From positions 1 through 64,000 of the forward strand of contig CAWDOA010000013.1 of NCBI GenBank assembly GCA_963803875.1: a stretch of 64,000 bases of DNA. Reading direction: 5' to 3'. Under the pieces are notes generated by a model. It ran no database searches. It worked only from the letters and a program-made list of their open reading frames with translations, and was not told where the DNA came from. The DNA is from JABDIY01 sp963803875 (GTDB lineage Bacteria; Actinomycetota; Acidimicrobiia; Acidimicrobiales; SZUA-35). Positions 18,090 through 27,271 of the stretch are shown here, piece after piece (the stretch's first letter is position 1; every line of letters begins with the position of its first letter). Position numbers and translations under genes: made by a program.

Positions 18090-19745
18090 ATGCGCTTGCT
18101 CCGCCTCGACCTTGGTGGCCAGTCCGGCCCCCTCAACCTGCATCCGTTTCTGACGGTGATGCAGCGCAAGGGCGTCGACGATCGGCAACCCGTGATCAAC
18201 GCAGCTCGGGCACTGGCGAATGGTGATGGACGCGGAGTGCACGGTTTGGTGGAGACCGAGAAAGGTCTGATCGAACTATCCGGCACACCACCTGATGATC
18301 TCCGTTGTCCGGTGACCACCGAGGACATCGTGCTCGATACCGATGCGGCGGCCGGCGGGAGTGTTCCCGCTCACGCGCTCGAAGCCGAACTCGACCAGCT
18401 GCAGCGACGGGCCAGTATCGACGCAGTTGCAGTAGAGATGATTCGAGCCGATTTGGATCCCGCCGCAGCCGCTCGGCTTCAGCACCTTCGTTCCTACAAG
18501 GCCGGTGACTCCGAAGCTCTGATGGATCAGCAGGTCGTTGCCAACCTGGCCAAGGTTGCCCACGTGTTGTCGGCGCTCTCCGAGCAGCCACCGGTGCTCC
18601 TCGAGTCTGCCCCCGGAATGGAGGAGCTCATCAAAGACTGGCGGGCCTACGTTGCCAAACGCGAGAGTCATAGCGACCACCTCGGCAAGCTCGAACAGCG
18701 AGTCACAGAGGCTACTTCCGAGGTGAAGGTCGCCGAGATCGCCGCCATCTCAGCGGAGGGCGAGTGTCAGCCGGTGATTCTGCCCGCCGACGAGGAAGCC
18801 CGGCTCGATGAACTTGCCAATCCCTCTGTCGAGAAGCGGGGCAAGAAGAGGCCACGAGAGCGGACCGAAGCCGAAGACAAGGAAATGAAAGAGATTCTCG
18901 CTCGGGTCGGCCTGCCCACGTTCACGGCCTACGCCATGCATCGCCTCAATCCTCAAGCTCCGCCCGACAAACAGGCCGCGCTGCACGCTGCCACCGCTGC
19001 GGTGGCTCGAGCGCAAGCCGATCTGGAAGAAGCGAAAGGTGAATTGTTCCTCGATCCGGTCACCCGCGAACTGAACTACGAGAAGGCTTCGATCGCCGAA
19101 CGTGCCGTAGAACACCTGGGTGCGGTTCTGCCTGAGAATCTTGGACCGGCGCTCGAAGCTCAAATCACCGAGCGAGAGAACCCGTTGTGGATCGAAGGGC
19201 TGCGCAAGCTCTATGACGCAATGGCCGAAGTGGGCTCGGGGATACCCGAGAACATGAATCCTCAGGATCTACCGCAGTGGGCAGAGGAATGGATCGAACT
19301 CACCGAAGCCTCCGCTCGCGAAGCCGCCGGCATTGCTCCTGACGACATCGACGATCAGCTCGAGTCGGCCGAAGAAGCCTTGCGCCGTCACGCCAGAGCC
19401 ATGGGCCGCATCGATCAAATGGAAGCCGCTGCCGAACAGACTGCCCGCAAGGCTCAACAGCTCGAAATGCAGATCTCCCGAGCTGAGCAACCTTCCAGAC
19501 CCGGAGCCGCTGAGGCCCTCGACAACCTTCTTCCCCAGCTGGAGCGCATCAACGCCAGCGCTGGGTCTTCGGTCCCGGTGATACTGTCGGGCCAGTTCGG
19601 TCAGCTCAGCGACGATGAGGTAGAGGACTTGCTGTTCAGTCTCGAAGCGTTCACCGAGCACTTCCAGCTCATTGTGGTCACCGAACGTGAGCGTGCCCAG
19701 AACTGGGCCTCGGACGTGGGTCTCGAGCGGGCCAGCAGCCTCTAG
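18090..19745 (+). CDS. SMC/RecN-like coiled-coil protein lacking a P-loop
   Basis: A 551-residue protein. The N-terminus MRLLRLDLGGQSGPLNLHP resembles the first strand and loop of ABC-type SMC/RecN ATPases, but where Walker A should be the text is LTVMQRKGVDDRQPVINA, without a GxxxxGK(S/T) motif. The middle is long, charged and helical, with heptad-like stretches. The C-terminus VPVILSGQFGQLSDDEVEDL followed by HFQLIVVTER looks like the Walker B/D-loop and H-loop region of such ATPases, with the acidic pair replaced. The ATG at 18090 is chosen because the fold begins there. The function is unknown; it may be a structural relative that no longer hydrolyses ATP. Confidence 0.6.
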   Translation: MRLLRLDLGGQSGPLNLHPFLTVMQRKGVDDRQPVINAARALANGDGRGVHGLVETEKGLIELSGTPPDDLRCPVTTEDIVLDTDAAAGGSVPAHALEAELDQLQRRASIDAVAVEMIRADLDPAAAARLQHLRSYKAGDSEALMDQQVVANLAKVAHVLSALSEQPPVLLESAPGMEELIKDWRAYVAKRESHSDHLGKLEQRVTEATSEVKVAEIAAISAEGECQPVILPADEEARLDELANPSVEKRGKKRPRERTEAEDKEMKEILARVGLPTFTAYAMHRLNPQAPPDKQAALHAATAAVARAQADLEEAKGELFLDPVTRELNYEKASIAERAVEHLGAVLPENLGPALEAQITERENPLWIEGLRKLYDAMAEVGSGIPENMNPQDLPQWAEEWIELTEASAREAAGIAPDDIDDQLESAEEALRRHARAMGRIDQMEAAAEQTARKAQQLEMQISRAEQPSRPGAAEALDNLLPQLERINASAGSSVPVILSGQFGQLSDDEVEDLLFSLEAFTEHFQLIVVTERERAQNWASDVGLERASSL

Positions 19746-19790
19746 TTCTTTCTGCGAGGGTCCGGCCCGAGCCATGAGGGGTCTGATCCA

Positions 19791-20972
19791 TCAGCCGGCG
19801 TCGAGTTCGGGTAGTGCCTTCTTCAGATTGCGCATGGCCTGATGAATACGTTGTTCGTTCTCGATGAGGGCGAAACGCACATGACCCTCGCCACCGGGTC
19901 CAAATCCTTCACCTGGTGAGGTGGCGACACCGGCTTGGCGAACGAGGTAGCTGGCGAATTCAACCGAGCCCATATGTGCGTAGGGTTCGGGAATCGGCGC
20001 CCACGCAAACATCGTTCCTCTCGGTCGTTCGATATGCCACCCGATTCGGTCGAGCCCGTCGCACAACACGTTGCGCCGGTTCTCATAGATCGCCCGAGCT
20101 TTGCTGGGATGGTCGAGGGCCTCGTTCAGCGTCACGGTTGCCGCAATCTGGATCGGCTGGAAGGTGCCGTAGTCGAGGTAACTCTTCAACTTGCCGAGCG
20201 CAGCAACTACGTCGCTGTTGCCCATCATGAACGCCACTCGCCACCCGGCCATGCTGAACGACTTGGTCATGCTGTACATCTCAACACAGCAGTCCTTGGC
20301 ACCGGGGACCTGGAGGATCGACGGGGGTTCGTAGCCGTCGAAGCCGAGATCGGCGTAGGCGTTGTCGTGAACCACGATCAGGTCCCGCCGTTTGGCGAAG
20401 GCCACCACCTTTTCGAAGAACTTCAGGTCAACACAGATCGTGGTGGGGTTGTGGGGGAAGCTGATCACCAGCGTTCGGGGCTTGGGCCAGCTGTACTCAT
20501 AGGCCCGTTCGAGGTTGGCGATGAATTGGTCCCCTTCGGCCAGCGGGACTTCGCGGATCGCCGCGCCGGCGAAGATCGGTCCCCAGAGGTGAATCGGATA
20601 GCTGGGTGCTGGCACCAGTGCTGCGTCTCCGGGCTGGAGTAAGACCCACATGAGGTGGGTGAAGCCCTCCTTGGCGCCGATGGACTGGATCACCTCGGTG
20701 TCGGGATCGAGGTCTACACCGAAGCGTCGCTGGTAGAGATCGGCGGCAGCCATCCGTAGGCGAGGGATTCCTCGACTGGCCGAGTAACGGTGATTGCGGT
20801 TCTTCTGGGCGGATTCGATCAGCTTCTGAACCGCGATATCGGGGGACGGAAGATCAGGGTTTCCGAAACCAAAGTCGATCACATCCACTCCGTCGCGGCG
20901 GGCCTCCATCTTCAACTCATTGATGACGCCCAGAACATAGGGCGGCAGATGATTGATCCTGCGAAACTCCAT
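19791..20972 (-). CDS. Class I/II aminotransferase (AlaC/YfdZ-like)
   Basis: A 393-residue fold-type I PLP enzyme. Seen: the N-terminal arm RINHLPPYVLGVINEL, substrate-site IDFGFGNPDLPSP, FPHNPTTICV, DNAYADLGFDGY, the PLP lysine in SMTKSFSMAGWRV, and the carboxylate-binding Arg in GHVRFALIENEQRI. The closest pattern is the AlaC group, glutamate-pyruvate transaminases that make alanine; related enzymes act on aspartate or methionine-cycle keto acids. It starts at ATG 20972 and is divergent from the glucokinase gene, with about 120 bases between the two starts. Confidence 0.9.
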   Translation of the reverse strand: MEFRRINHLPPYVLGVINELKMEARRDGVDVIDFGFGNPDLPSPDIAVQKLIESAQKNRNHRYSASRGIPRLRMAAADLYQRRFGVDLDPDTEVIQSIGAKEGFTHLMWVLLQPGDAALVPAPSYPIHLWGPIFAGAAIREVPLAEGDQFIANLERAYEYSWPKPRTLVISFPHNPTTICVDLKFFEKVVAFAKRRDLIVVHDNAYADLGFDGYEPPSILQVPGAKDCCVEMYSMTKSFSMAGWRVAFMMGNSDVVAALGKLKSYLDYGTFQPIQIAATVTLNEALDHPSKARAIYENRRNVLCDGLDRIGWHIERPRGTMFAWAPIPEPYAHMGSVEFASYLVRQAGVATSPGEGFGPGGEGHVRFALIENEQRIHQAMRNLKKALPELDAG

Positions 20973-21091
20973 TCGGAAACGATACTGAGTGCTCCCAACC
21001 GACCTTGGTCAGTGCCGGCAACAAATTCGAAGCACACGAAGAAACGCTGACTTCGCTGCGCCGAGCGCAGCGGTGCTTGCATACTGAGTTC

Positions 21092-22063
21092 ATGGAAATC
21101 GAATCGCGCAATCGGTTTATCGGCATTGACGTTGGGGGCACCAAAATCCTGGGGGTTGTTGCCGATCCGACCAGCGGTCAGATTCAGGTACGCCGGAAGG
21201 CCCCAACCCCCAAGACTGATCCGGAACGGCTACCCGACGCAATCAATGAGGTGGTGGCCGAGCTGATCGAAGAAGCTGGCCGTCCGGTGGGCATTGGTGT
21301 GGGCGTGCCAGGGTTGGTCGATCATCAGGGCGTGCTTCACTACGGGCCCAACGTTCCCGGTGTTCTGGGCCTCGACATGGCTGGAAAACTGCGGGTGGAG
21401 TTCGGATTGCCGGTCGTGGCCGAGAACGATGCAACATGCGCAGCGCTGGCCGAGCACCGGCTTGGGGCGGCTCGAGGGACAACTCATGCGGTCGTCATCA
21501 ATCAGGGCACCGGGATCGCAGGTGGGATCATCATCGGTGGGCGGATGTACCGCGGCGCCAACGGGTTCGCCGGAGAACCGGGTCACATGCTGATCAATGC
21601 CAGCGGTCACGTGTGTGCTTGCGGTAAGAGAGGTTGTTGGGAGGCCGTGGCATCGGGAGCGGGACTGGCCAACATCGCCCGCGAGGTGGTGTCTGAGGGC
21701 AATGCAGCTCGCATTGTCGAGTTGGCGGGCGGAGAGCCGGCACACATCCGCGGGGAACACGTGTCGGCAGCAATGGCCGAAGGTGACAACGACGCCGCTG
21801 AGGTACTTGATCGATTCTGCTGGTGGGTAGCGGAAGGGCTCGCAAGCCTCGTAGCTCTCCTGGATCCCGAACTGATCGTTCTAGGTGGCGGACTCACGGC
21901 CATCAACAAACACTTCATTTCTGATGTTCAGGAACGCGTGAACACCACTGTGATGGGGGCCGCCTACCGTCCTGAGGTTCCGATCGTGCCCGCCCGTCTC
22001 GGAGCAGAAGCCGGTGCGATCGGCGCTGCGATCAGCTCGCGCGACCTGTTCCTGGGCCGCTAG
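21092..22063 (+). CDS. ROK family glucokinase
   Basis: A 323-residue sugar kinase. The phosphate-binding motif is FIGIDVGGTKILGVV, the catalytic Asp lies in AENDATCAAL, and the zinc-binding ROK signature is CACGKRGCWE after the GHM(L)I His. These fit polyphosphate/ATP glucokinases of actinomycetes, which make glucose-6-phosphate. The ATG at 21092 is chosen because the sequence before it does not match the family. The 3' end overlaps the convergent TetR gene by 32 bases. Confidence 0.92.
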   Translation: MEIESRNRFIGIDVGGTKILGVVADPTSGQIQVRRKAPTPKTDPERLPDAINEVVAELIEEAGRPVGIGVGVPGLVDHQGVLHYGPNVPGVLGLDMAGKLRVEFGLPVVAENDATCAALAEHRLGAARGTTHAVVINQGTGIAGGIIIGGRMYRGANGFAGEPGHMLINASGHVCACGKRGCWEAVASGAGLANIAREVVSEGNAARIVELAGGEPAHIRGEHVSAAMAEGDNDAAEVLDRFCWWVAEGLASLVALLDPELIVLGGGLTAINKHFISDVQERVNTTVMGAAYRPEVPIVPARLGAEAGAIGAAISSRDLFLGR

Positions 22064-22655
22064 CTACACCGATGACGCCGTGGAGGACCATGTTCACCAC
22101 GGAGTCGGCCGGAATCGGCTCACCGGTGTCGGCGCTCACCCTACTGACCTCGTCGGTGATCCCGCGGATAGCGATCGCCATCGCACGGGTGTCACCTGTT
22201 TCGATAAGACCTTGATCCATCGCCTCATGGAGGTGACGCTGAGTATCTTCGGTGGAGATCTCCCGACCGCGGCGGAGTTCGCCGGCAAAGGTGTCTTCGG
22301 TCCGGGCGAAGTCGACCAGCCGTATCACCTCCGGATTCTCGGCCAACCAGTTCAATGACGCACGGATGCCCAGTTCGATGCGATGCAGCGGGTTCGGTTC
22401 ATCGCGGATGACAGCCTGCTGATGACGCCGGATCTCCAGCAGGGTGTCCTTGAGAATCTCTTGAAGTAGATCTTCCTTGGAGGCGAAGTACCAATAGAAC
22501 ACCCCCTTGCCCACACCCACCTGATCCACGATCTCGGCTACCGACGTGGGGTGGTACCCCTGCCCGGAGAACTTCTCGATTGCGACCCTCACCAGCTCGT
22601 CCCGCCGTTCCTGACCGCGTGAGGTCAGCTTGCGGTCGTCAGGGGCCAGGGACAT
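22032..22655 (-). CDS. TetR family transcriptional regulator
   Basis: The N-terminal helix-turn-helix domain is clear: RRDELVRVAIEKFSGQGYHPTSVAEIVDQVGVGKGVFYWYFASKEDLL (positions about 14-62). The ligand-binding domain follows (IRASLNWLAENPEVIRLVDFARTED). The open frame begins at 22694, but ATG 22655 (MSLAPDDRK) is the better start because it leaves the palindrome at 22677-22696 upstream as an operator. It is divergent from the YbaK-like gene and may control it as well as itself. The ligand is unknown. Confidence 0.88.
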   Translation of the reverse strand: MSLAPDDRKLTSRGQERRDELVRVAIEKFSGQGYHPTSVAEIVDQVGVGKGVFYWYFASKEDLLQEILKDTLLEIRRHQQAVIRDEPNPLHRIELGIRASLNWLAENPEVIRLVDFARTEDTFAGELRRGREISTEDTQRHLHEAMDQGLIETGDTRAMAIAIRGITDEVSRVSADTGEPIPADSVVNMVLHGVIGVASGPGTGRAS

Positions 22656-22676
22656 ACCGGCCAGGGTAGAACAATT

Positions 22677-22696
22677 TCTTGACCCGATGGTCAAGA
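22677..22696. promoter_or_regulatory. Palindromic TetR-type operator
   Basis: TCTTGACCCGATGGTCAAGA has two perfect 8-base arms around CGAT. It lies 21 bases before the TetR start and about 70 bases before the divergent deacylase gene, as expected for autoregulation. The link to this TetR is inferred from position. Confidence 0.65.
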
Positions 22697-22764
22697 CCGC
22701 TGCCGCCTGTCCCAGCGCTACGAACCGAGTGCTGATCGAACCGACGTGCTGCTACAACGAATGA

Positions 22765-23280
22765 ATGAGCGATGTTGTTGTCGACGGGTTGAACGCAACC
22801 GGCGTGCCATACCAGATTGTGAGCTGCGATCCGGATCTGGCCGACACCGCACAGTTCTGCCAAGCCTATGGATACGACCTGGCCGACTCGGCCAACACGA
22901 TCATCGTGGTTGGCAAGTCGAACCCCAAGAGGTTTGCCGCCTGCGTGGTGTTGGCCGACTCACGGCTCGATGTCAACGGTGTTGTGCGCAAACGGTTCGG
23001 TACACGCAAGGCTTCGTTTGCCTCTGGGGATCAGACGATTGACCTCACCGGAATGGCCATCGGAGGGGTCACTGCCGTAGGCCTGCCAGCAGACCTGCCG
23101 CTGTGGATCGACAGTCGGGTGATGGACCGGGAGCGAATCGTGTTGGGTGGTGGGGGAAGGGATCGCAAGATCGTTGGCCCGCCAGCCCTTTTGGCCGCTC
23201 TCGCCAACGCCGAGGTGGTAGAGGGATTGGCCAACGTTGCCGACCACGAACCCCGGTTCCTAGGACGCCCAACCCCGTGA
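22765..23280 (+). CDS. YbaK/EbsC family aminoacyl-tRNA deacylase-like protein
   Basis: This 171-residue protein resembles the YbaK/ProX editing domains that hydrolyse mischarged aminoacyl-tRNA. It shows ANTIIVVGKSNPKRFAACVV, a VRKRFGTRKASFAS segment and the conserved IGGVTAVGLPADLPLWID (GGVxPxG-type) loop near residues 98-115. The start is ATG 22765 after the TetR operator. The stop overlaps the glpK stop by 21 bases, tail to tail. The tRNA substrate cannot be told from sequence. Confidence 0.85.
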   Translation: MSDVVVDGLNATGVPYQIVSCDPDLADTAQFCQAYGYDLADSANTIIVVGKSNPKRFAACVVLADSRLDVNGVVRKRFGTRKASFASGDQTIDLTGMAIGGVTAVGLPADLPLWIDSRVMDRERIVLGGGGRDRKIVGPPALLAALANAEVVEGLANVADHEPRFLGRPTP

Positions 23281-24735
23281 GCGGGCTACTGCTTGGGTCC
23301 ACCGGGCGTACAACTCCTCGACGCCAGTGCTGTCGGCTGAGGGCGTGAACGTGGCGTCGACCTGCCAGCTGTCCACGACATCTTGGGTGCTTGACCAGAA
23401 CCCCTCGGCCAAACCGGCCAGGTACGCAGCACCGAGCGCGGTGCACTCCATATTCGCTGGTCGGGTAACGGGCACCTTCAACTGGTCAGCCTGAAGTTGA
23501 AGCAGCAGGTCCATCACGCTGGCGCCGCCATCGACCCTGAGCTCAGCCGGAGGGGTGCCGGAGTTGGCGGTCATTGCATCCACCACGTCACGGACGCTGA
23601 ACGCTATCGCTTCCACTGTTGCTCGGGCCAGTTCGGCCCGGCCGGTACCGCGGGTGATACCAACGATCGTGCCTCTGGCATAGGGGTCCCAGTATGGGCT
23701 GCCCAAGCCGGTGAATGCTGGAACCAGGAACATGTCACCACTGGATTCCACCGACGCAGCCAACGGGCCGATTTCGGCAGCCTCAGAAATGATCCCCAGA
23801 CCATCCCGCAACCATTGGATGGCTGAGCCGGTGACGAACACCGCACCCTCATAGGCATAGGTTGGTGGACCGCCGTCCTCGAGTTGCCACGCCACCGTGG
23901 AAAGGAGCCCCTCAGCGGGTGCCGGCATTGTTTCGCCCACGTTCATCAGAACGAAACTGCCGGTTCCGTAGGTGTTCTTGGTCATTCCCGGTTCGAAGCA
24001 GGCCTGACCGAACAGCGCCGACTGTTGGTCGCCAGCTACCCCACTGATCGGGATGCCTGCACCGAGTGCAGTGGTGTCGGCGGTGAGGCTGAATCGACCG
24101 CTGGTGGCCCTCACTTCCGGGAGCGCTGAAATGGGTATGCCCAGCAGGTCGCACATTTCTTCGGACCACGCGAGTGTGCCGATGTCCATCAGAAGTGTGC
24201 GGCTGCCGTTCGAGGGCTCCGTGGCGTGGACCGCACCGTTGGTCAGTTTCCACATCAGCCAGGAATCGATGGTCCCGAGCGCAAGGTGTTCGTTGGCTTC
24301 AACACCGCCCTCGTTCAACATCCACCGGAACTTGGTTCCCGAAAAATAGGGATCGAGCACCAATCCGGTCGTGGACCGAACCATAGGAAGATGGCCTTGT
24401 TCGGTCAGCTCGTCGCAGTAGGCAGCCGTTCGTCGGTCTTGCCACACAATGGCGCGATGTAGTGGTTCGCCGGTTCTGCGATCCCAGGCGACGACCGTCT
24501 CGCGTTGGTCAGTGATGCCGATGGCGACTACCGGCTCGTCGAGGTTTGCCATCAGCTCGGTGATGACGCCCTGGATACTGAGCCAGATCTCATTGGCATC
24601 GTGTTCAACCCATCCGGGTCGTGGGAAGTACTGGGTGAACTCGCTGTACGCGAGCCCTTTCACCTCCGACTGCTCATTGATCGCCAGCGCTCGCACACCG
24701 GTGGTCCCTGCGTCTAACGCAACAACGATTCCCAC
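23260..24735 (-). CDS. glpK: Glycerol kinase
   Basis: A 491-residue FGGY kinase that phosphorylates glycerol to sn-glycerol-3-phosphate. Visible are the phosphate-1 loop (ALDAGTTGVRALAI), PGWVEHDANEIW, the glycerol-site ITDQRETVVAWDRRTGEPL, the FGGY-type VAGDQQSALFGQ and DGGASVMDLLLQLQADQL near the C-terminus. No glpF or glpD is adjacent. It starts at ATG 24735, about 70 bases after the stop of the acidic membrane protein on the same strand. Confidence 0.95.
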   Translation of the reverse strand: MGIVVALDAGTTGVRALAINEQSEVKGLAYSEFTQYFPRPGWVEHDANEIWLSIQGVITELMANLDEPVVAIGITDQRETVVAWDRRTGEPLHRAIVWQDRRTAAYCDELTEQGHLPMVRSTTGLVLDPYFSGTKFRWMLNEGGVEANEHLALGTIDSWLMWKLTNGAVHATEPSNGSRTLLMDIGTLAWSEEMCDLLGIPISALPEVRATSGRFSLTADTTALGAGIPISGVAGDQQSALFGQACFEPGMTKNTYGTGSFVLMNVGETMPAPAEGLLSTVAWQLEDGGPPTYAYEGAVFVTGSAIQWLRDGLGIISEAAEIGPLAASVESSGDMFLVPAFTGLGSPYWDPYARGTIVGITRGTGRAELARATVEAIAFSVRDVVDAMTANSGTPPAELRVDGGASVMDLLLQLQADQLKVPVTRPANMECTALGAAYLAGLAEGFWSSTQDVVDSWQVDATFTPSADSTGVEELYARWTQAVARSRGWAS

Positions 24736-24803
24736 ATTCGCTCCTTGTCCTCAGAGTGCCGGACCTCGGCCCAGTACCGTGTGGGGACCGAATGTAGTAG
24801 GAC

Positions 24804-25856
24804 TCAGTCGCCGGTGCCGAGGGCGTGGTCTCCACCGCCGTTGAGGGCCACGGCTTCCCGCTGAGCTTGGGTGAGCACATCGATCAGTTCGTTGCTGCTC
24901 ACGGCGACGAACACCATGGTCCGGATGTCCTTGTCGGTGATTGGCCCAGAGGTGCTGAGGACGCCCTCCTCGATGAGTGTGTCCACCAGGGCGCCTTCCT
25001 GGTTCTTCACGACAGACATGATTTCTGACGCGGAGTACTTGTGAAGTTCGAGTGGTGCCGGTGTGCCCACGACCACCGGTAGTTCAGTTCCGCCGGCTAC
25101 GGCGAGCCCGGTGCTTTCGATGACCATTGGCTCGGCCACGTAGTCGACCTCGACCGCTGCCTCGGAAGGTTCGGTTGGTTCGAGTGCATCGAGTGATGCC
25201 GCAAGCTCTTCAGCGTCAAGATCCTCGAGGTGCACATCGGCATCATCGTCGAGGTGCACATCAGTGTCGGCATCGATGTCGGTTGCTGACTCATGCGCTG
25301 TCTGGTCGGCTTGGAGGCCGTCGACAAATCCATTTGGCTGGGGAACCACCGGATGTACATGACCGTCCCCGTCGTTGACCCATCTGATGTGGTCTTCGGT
25401 TGGACGCTCGGCCGCCAACTGTTCGGTGAGAGCCTCTGCGAACAGAGGTGGGTGCGTTTCATTGCTGGTTTGCTCGTCTTCACCGTGCTCGTCTTCACCG
25501 TGCTCGTCGTCGCCTTCATTGTCGGGAAAGATGTGTTCCCCGATTGTTGCTGGGGGAGGCGTGACAGGAGCGCGATCAGCGAAGAGTGACTCGGTCACAT
25601 CGGACTGGGCTCCTACACCGACCAGATTCCAGATTTTCCAGCTGTGGACTTCGGACTGCGATTCGTATTGGGCCGCGACCTCGGGGAAGAATGGCTTGAA
25701 ACCGCCGAATCGTGCAAAGAGGATCGTGAAGACGAAACCGACGAATCCCAATGCGAGCGCCCCGGCGCTGCTCATCTCGTAAACGCCGGCAAGCCAGAGC
25801 AGCAGCGCAGTGACCACGGCGAGAACGCCGAGACCAGTGATGATCGACTTGCTCAT
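24804..25856 (-). CDS. Membrane protein with acidic His-rich middle region, unknown function
   Basis: I do not recognise a family. The 350-residue protein begins with two transmembrane helices (IITGLGVLAVVTALLLWLAG and AGALALGFVGFVFTILFARFG). A tandem acidic motif follows (DDEHGEDEHGEDE, residues ~115-128), then a long Asp/Glu/Thr-rich section with repeated DADVHLDD/DADVHLED units. A folded-looking C-terminus is LHKYSASEIMSVVKNQEGAL onward, ending at a Gly-rich tail. The low-complexity acid/His repeats could bind metal or be a disordered spacer. It is divergent from the M23 peptidase gene across ~200 bases in which I see no gene. Confidence 0.65.
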   Translation of the reverse strand: MSKSIITGLGVLAVVTALLLWLAGVYEMSSAGALALGFVGFVFTILFARFGGFKPFFPEVAAQYESQSEVHSWKIWNLVGVGAQSDVTESLFADRAPVTPPPATIGEHIFPDNEGDDEHGEDEHGEDEQTSNETHPPLFAEALTEQLAAERPTEDHIRWVNDGDGHVHPVVPQPNGFVDGLQADQTAHESATDIDADTDVHLDDDADVHLEDLDAEELAASLDALEPTEPSEAAVEVDYVAEPMVIESTGLAVAGGTELPVVVGTPAPLELHKYSASEIMSVVKNQEGALVDTLIEEGVLSTSGPITDKDIRTMVFVAVSSNELIDVLTQAQREAVALNGGGDHALGTGD

Positions 25857-26058
25857 TGCTTCCTTTCACTCGCCAGGGTGTCCCCACCGAACCGGTCATC
25901 GACCGGAACCGCAGGGCGGCGCATAGAGACGATAGGCCGGGATTGAGCGGTCCGAAAGTTTTGTCACTAAGAGCAAGCTGAGACTACCGAGGGTGTGCGG
26001 GCGAGTAGTCCCTCAACCTAAGGGTTAGCATTGAGCTGTTCGTGGGAAGCATCCAACA

Positions 26059-27264
26059 GTGTTGTTGAGGTCGAGGTTGAAGGATCCGAACTTCATTTCA
26101 GAGTCACCGCGCCGTTGGAGGGTGATCGTTCTGACCCTGGTTTTGGCTCTGGTGAGTTCGGTGATTCTTCCCGCCGCCGGCGCACAGGAGTCGGTTGACG
26201 ACGCCCGCAAGGAGCGCGAAGAAGTCAAGGCTGATCGTGCCGCCGCGCTGCGTGCGCTCGAGGCGGCCAAGCTCAAGAACGACGAGCTGGCCGAACTCTT
26301 GGATTACCTGAACGTGGAAGTCGCTACAACCGAACTAGCGGTCGACATGCTGGATCGTGAGCTGGTGGTGGTCGATACTGAACTGCGAGCGGCCCGGCAG
26401 ATTCAACTCGATGCGGTCGCAGAGAGCGACAGGCTCAGAGAAGAGATCGCCACGATCGCTGTCGCCGGATTCGTGCGCTCGAGCCGGAAGGAGGAGGCAT
26501 TCTTTGCGTCGGGTTCAATCAGTGATGCCTATCGTCAGGACTCATTGATTCGGGAGGCCAACGCCGAACCGGCCGAACTGTTGGATCAGGTTCGTTTGGT
26601 GGAAGAACAGGGTCTCCTCGCTGAGGCGGCGGTGCAGGAAGCAGCCGAAGAGACTATCAAACTGGAACAGCAACTCGCCGCCCAGCTTCAGGGACTCGAG
26701 CGAGATCTCACCGAATCAGCCGAACTCAAAAGAGAGTTTGAGCGTCGCGTGGCCGAGCAGGAAGACAAAGTTGCCGAGCGCCAACGGGACATCGATGAGC
26801 TCACGGCCTACATCATCGCAAACACACCGGCGTCCTCTACAGGACCTGCGGTTGCACCTCCGGCCGGCGACCCCTCGGTGCAAGGATATGACTGGCCGCT
26901 CATCGGTCGACTCTCCAGCGGGTTCGGTCCCAGAGTCCACCCGATCTTTGGCACCCGCCGCATGCACACCGGACTCGACATCGGAGGTCGCTCCGGGGAA
27001 CCCATCTATGCCGCCAAGGGAGGAACCGTTATTTCGGCCGGTTGGCGGGGTGGGTACGGAAATGCGGTGGTAGTGGATCATGGGGGCGGTTTCAGCACCC
27101 TCTATGCCCATCAGTCCAAGGTCGCAGTGCAGAGCGGTGATGTAGTGAGCCTTGGTGACGTTCTCGGATATGTGGGGAGCACGGGCTGGTCCACCGCGCC
27201 GCACCTGCACTACGAACTTCGGCTCAATGGCGAGCCGATCGACCCGCTGCCCTATCTGCCGTAG
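26059..27264 (+). CDS. Secreted M23 peptidase with coiled coil (EnvC/PcsB-like)
   Basis: A 401-residue exported protein. The signal anchor is VIVLTLVLALVSSVILPAAGAQ. A long coiled coil (residues ~40-260, starting DDARKEREEVKADRAAALRA) and a linker follow. The C-terminal LytM/M23 domain carries zinc-site motifs MHTGLDIGG and APHLHYELRLNG. Such proteins cleave peptidoglycan cross-bridges or activate amidases during division. The start is GTG 26059; TTG codons follow at once and could also serve. The gene is convergent with tdh, 7 bases away. Confidence 0.93.
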   Translation: MLLRSRLKDPNFISESPRRWRVIVLTLVLALVSSVILPAAGAQESVDDARKEREEVKADRAAALRALEAAKLKNDELAELLDYLNVEVATTELAVDMLDRELVVVDTELRAARQIQLDAVAESDRLREEIATIAVAGFVRSSRKEEAFFASGSISDAYRQDSLIREANAEPAELLDQVRLVEEQGLLAEAAVQEAAEETIKLEQQLAAQLQGLERDLTESAELKREFERRVAEQEDKVAERQRDIDELTAYIIANTPASSTGPAVAPPAGDPSVQGYDWPLIGRLSSGFGPRVHPIFGTRRMHTGLDIGGRSGEPIYAAKGGTVISAGWRGGYGNAVVVDHGGGFSTLYAHQSKVAVQSGDVVSLGDVLGYVGSTGWSTAPHLHYELRLNGEPIDPLPYLP

Positions 27265-27271
27265 GAGACGC

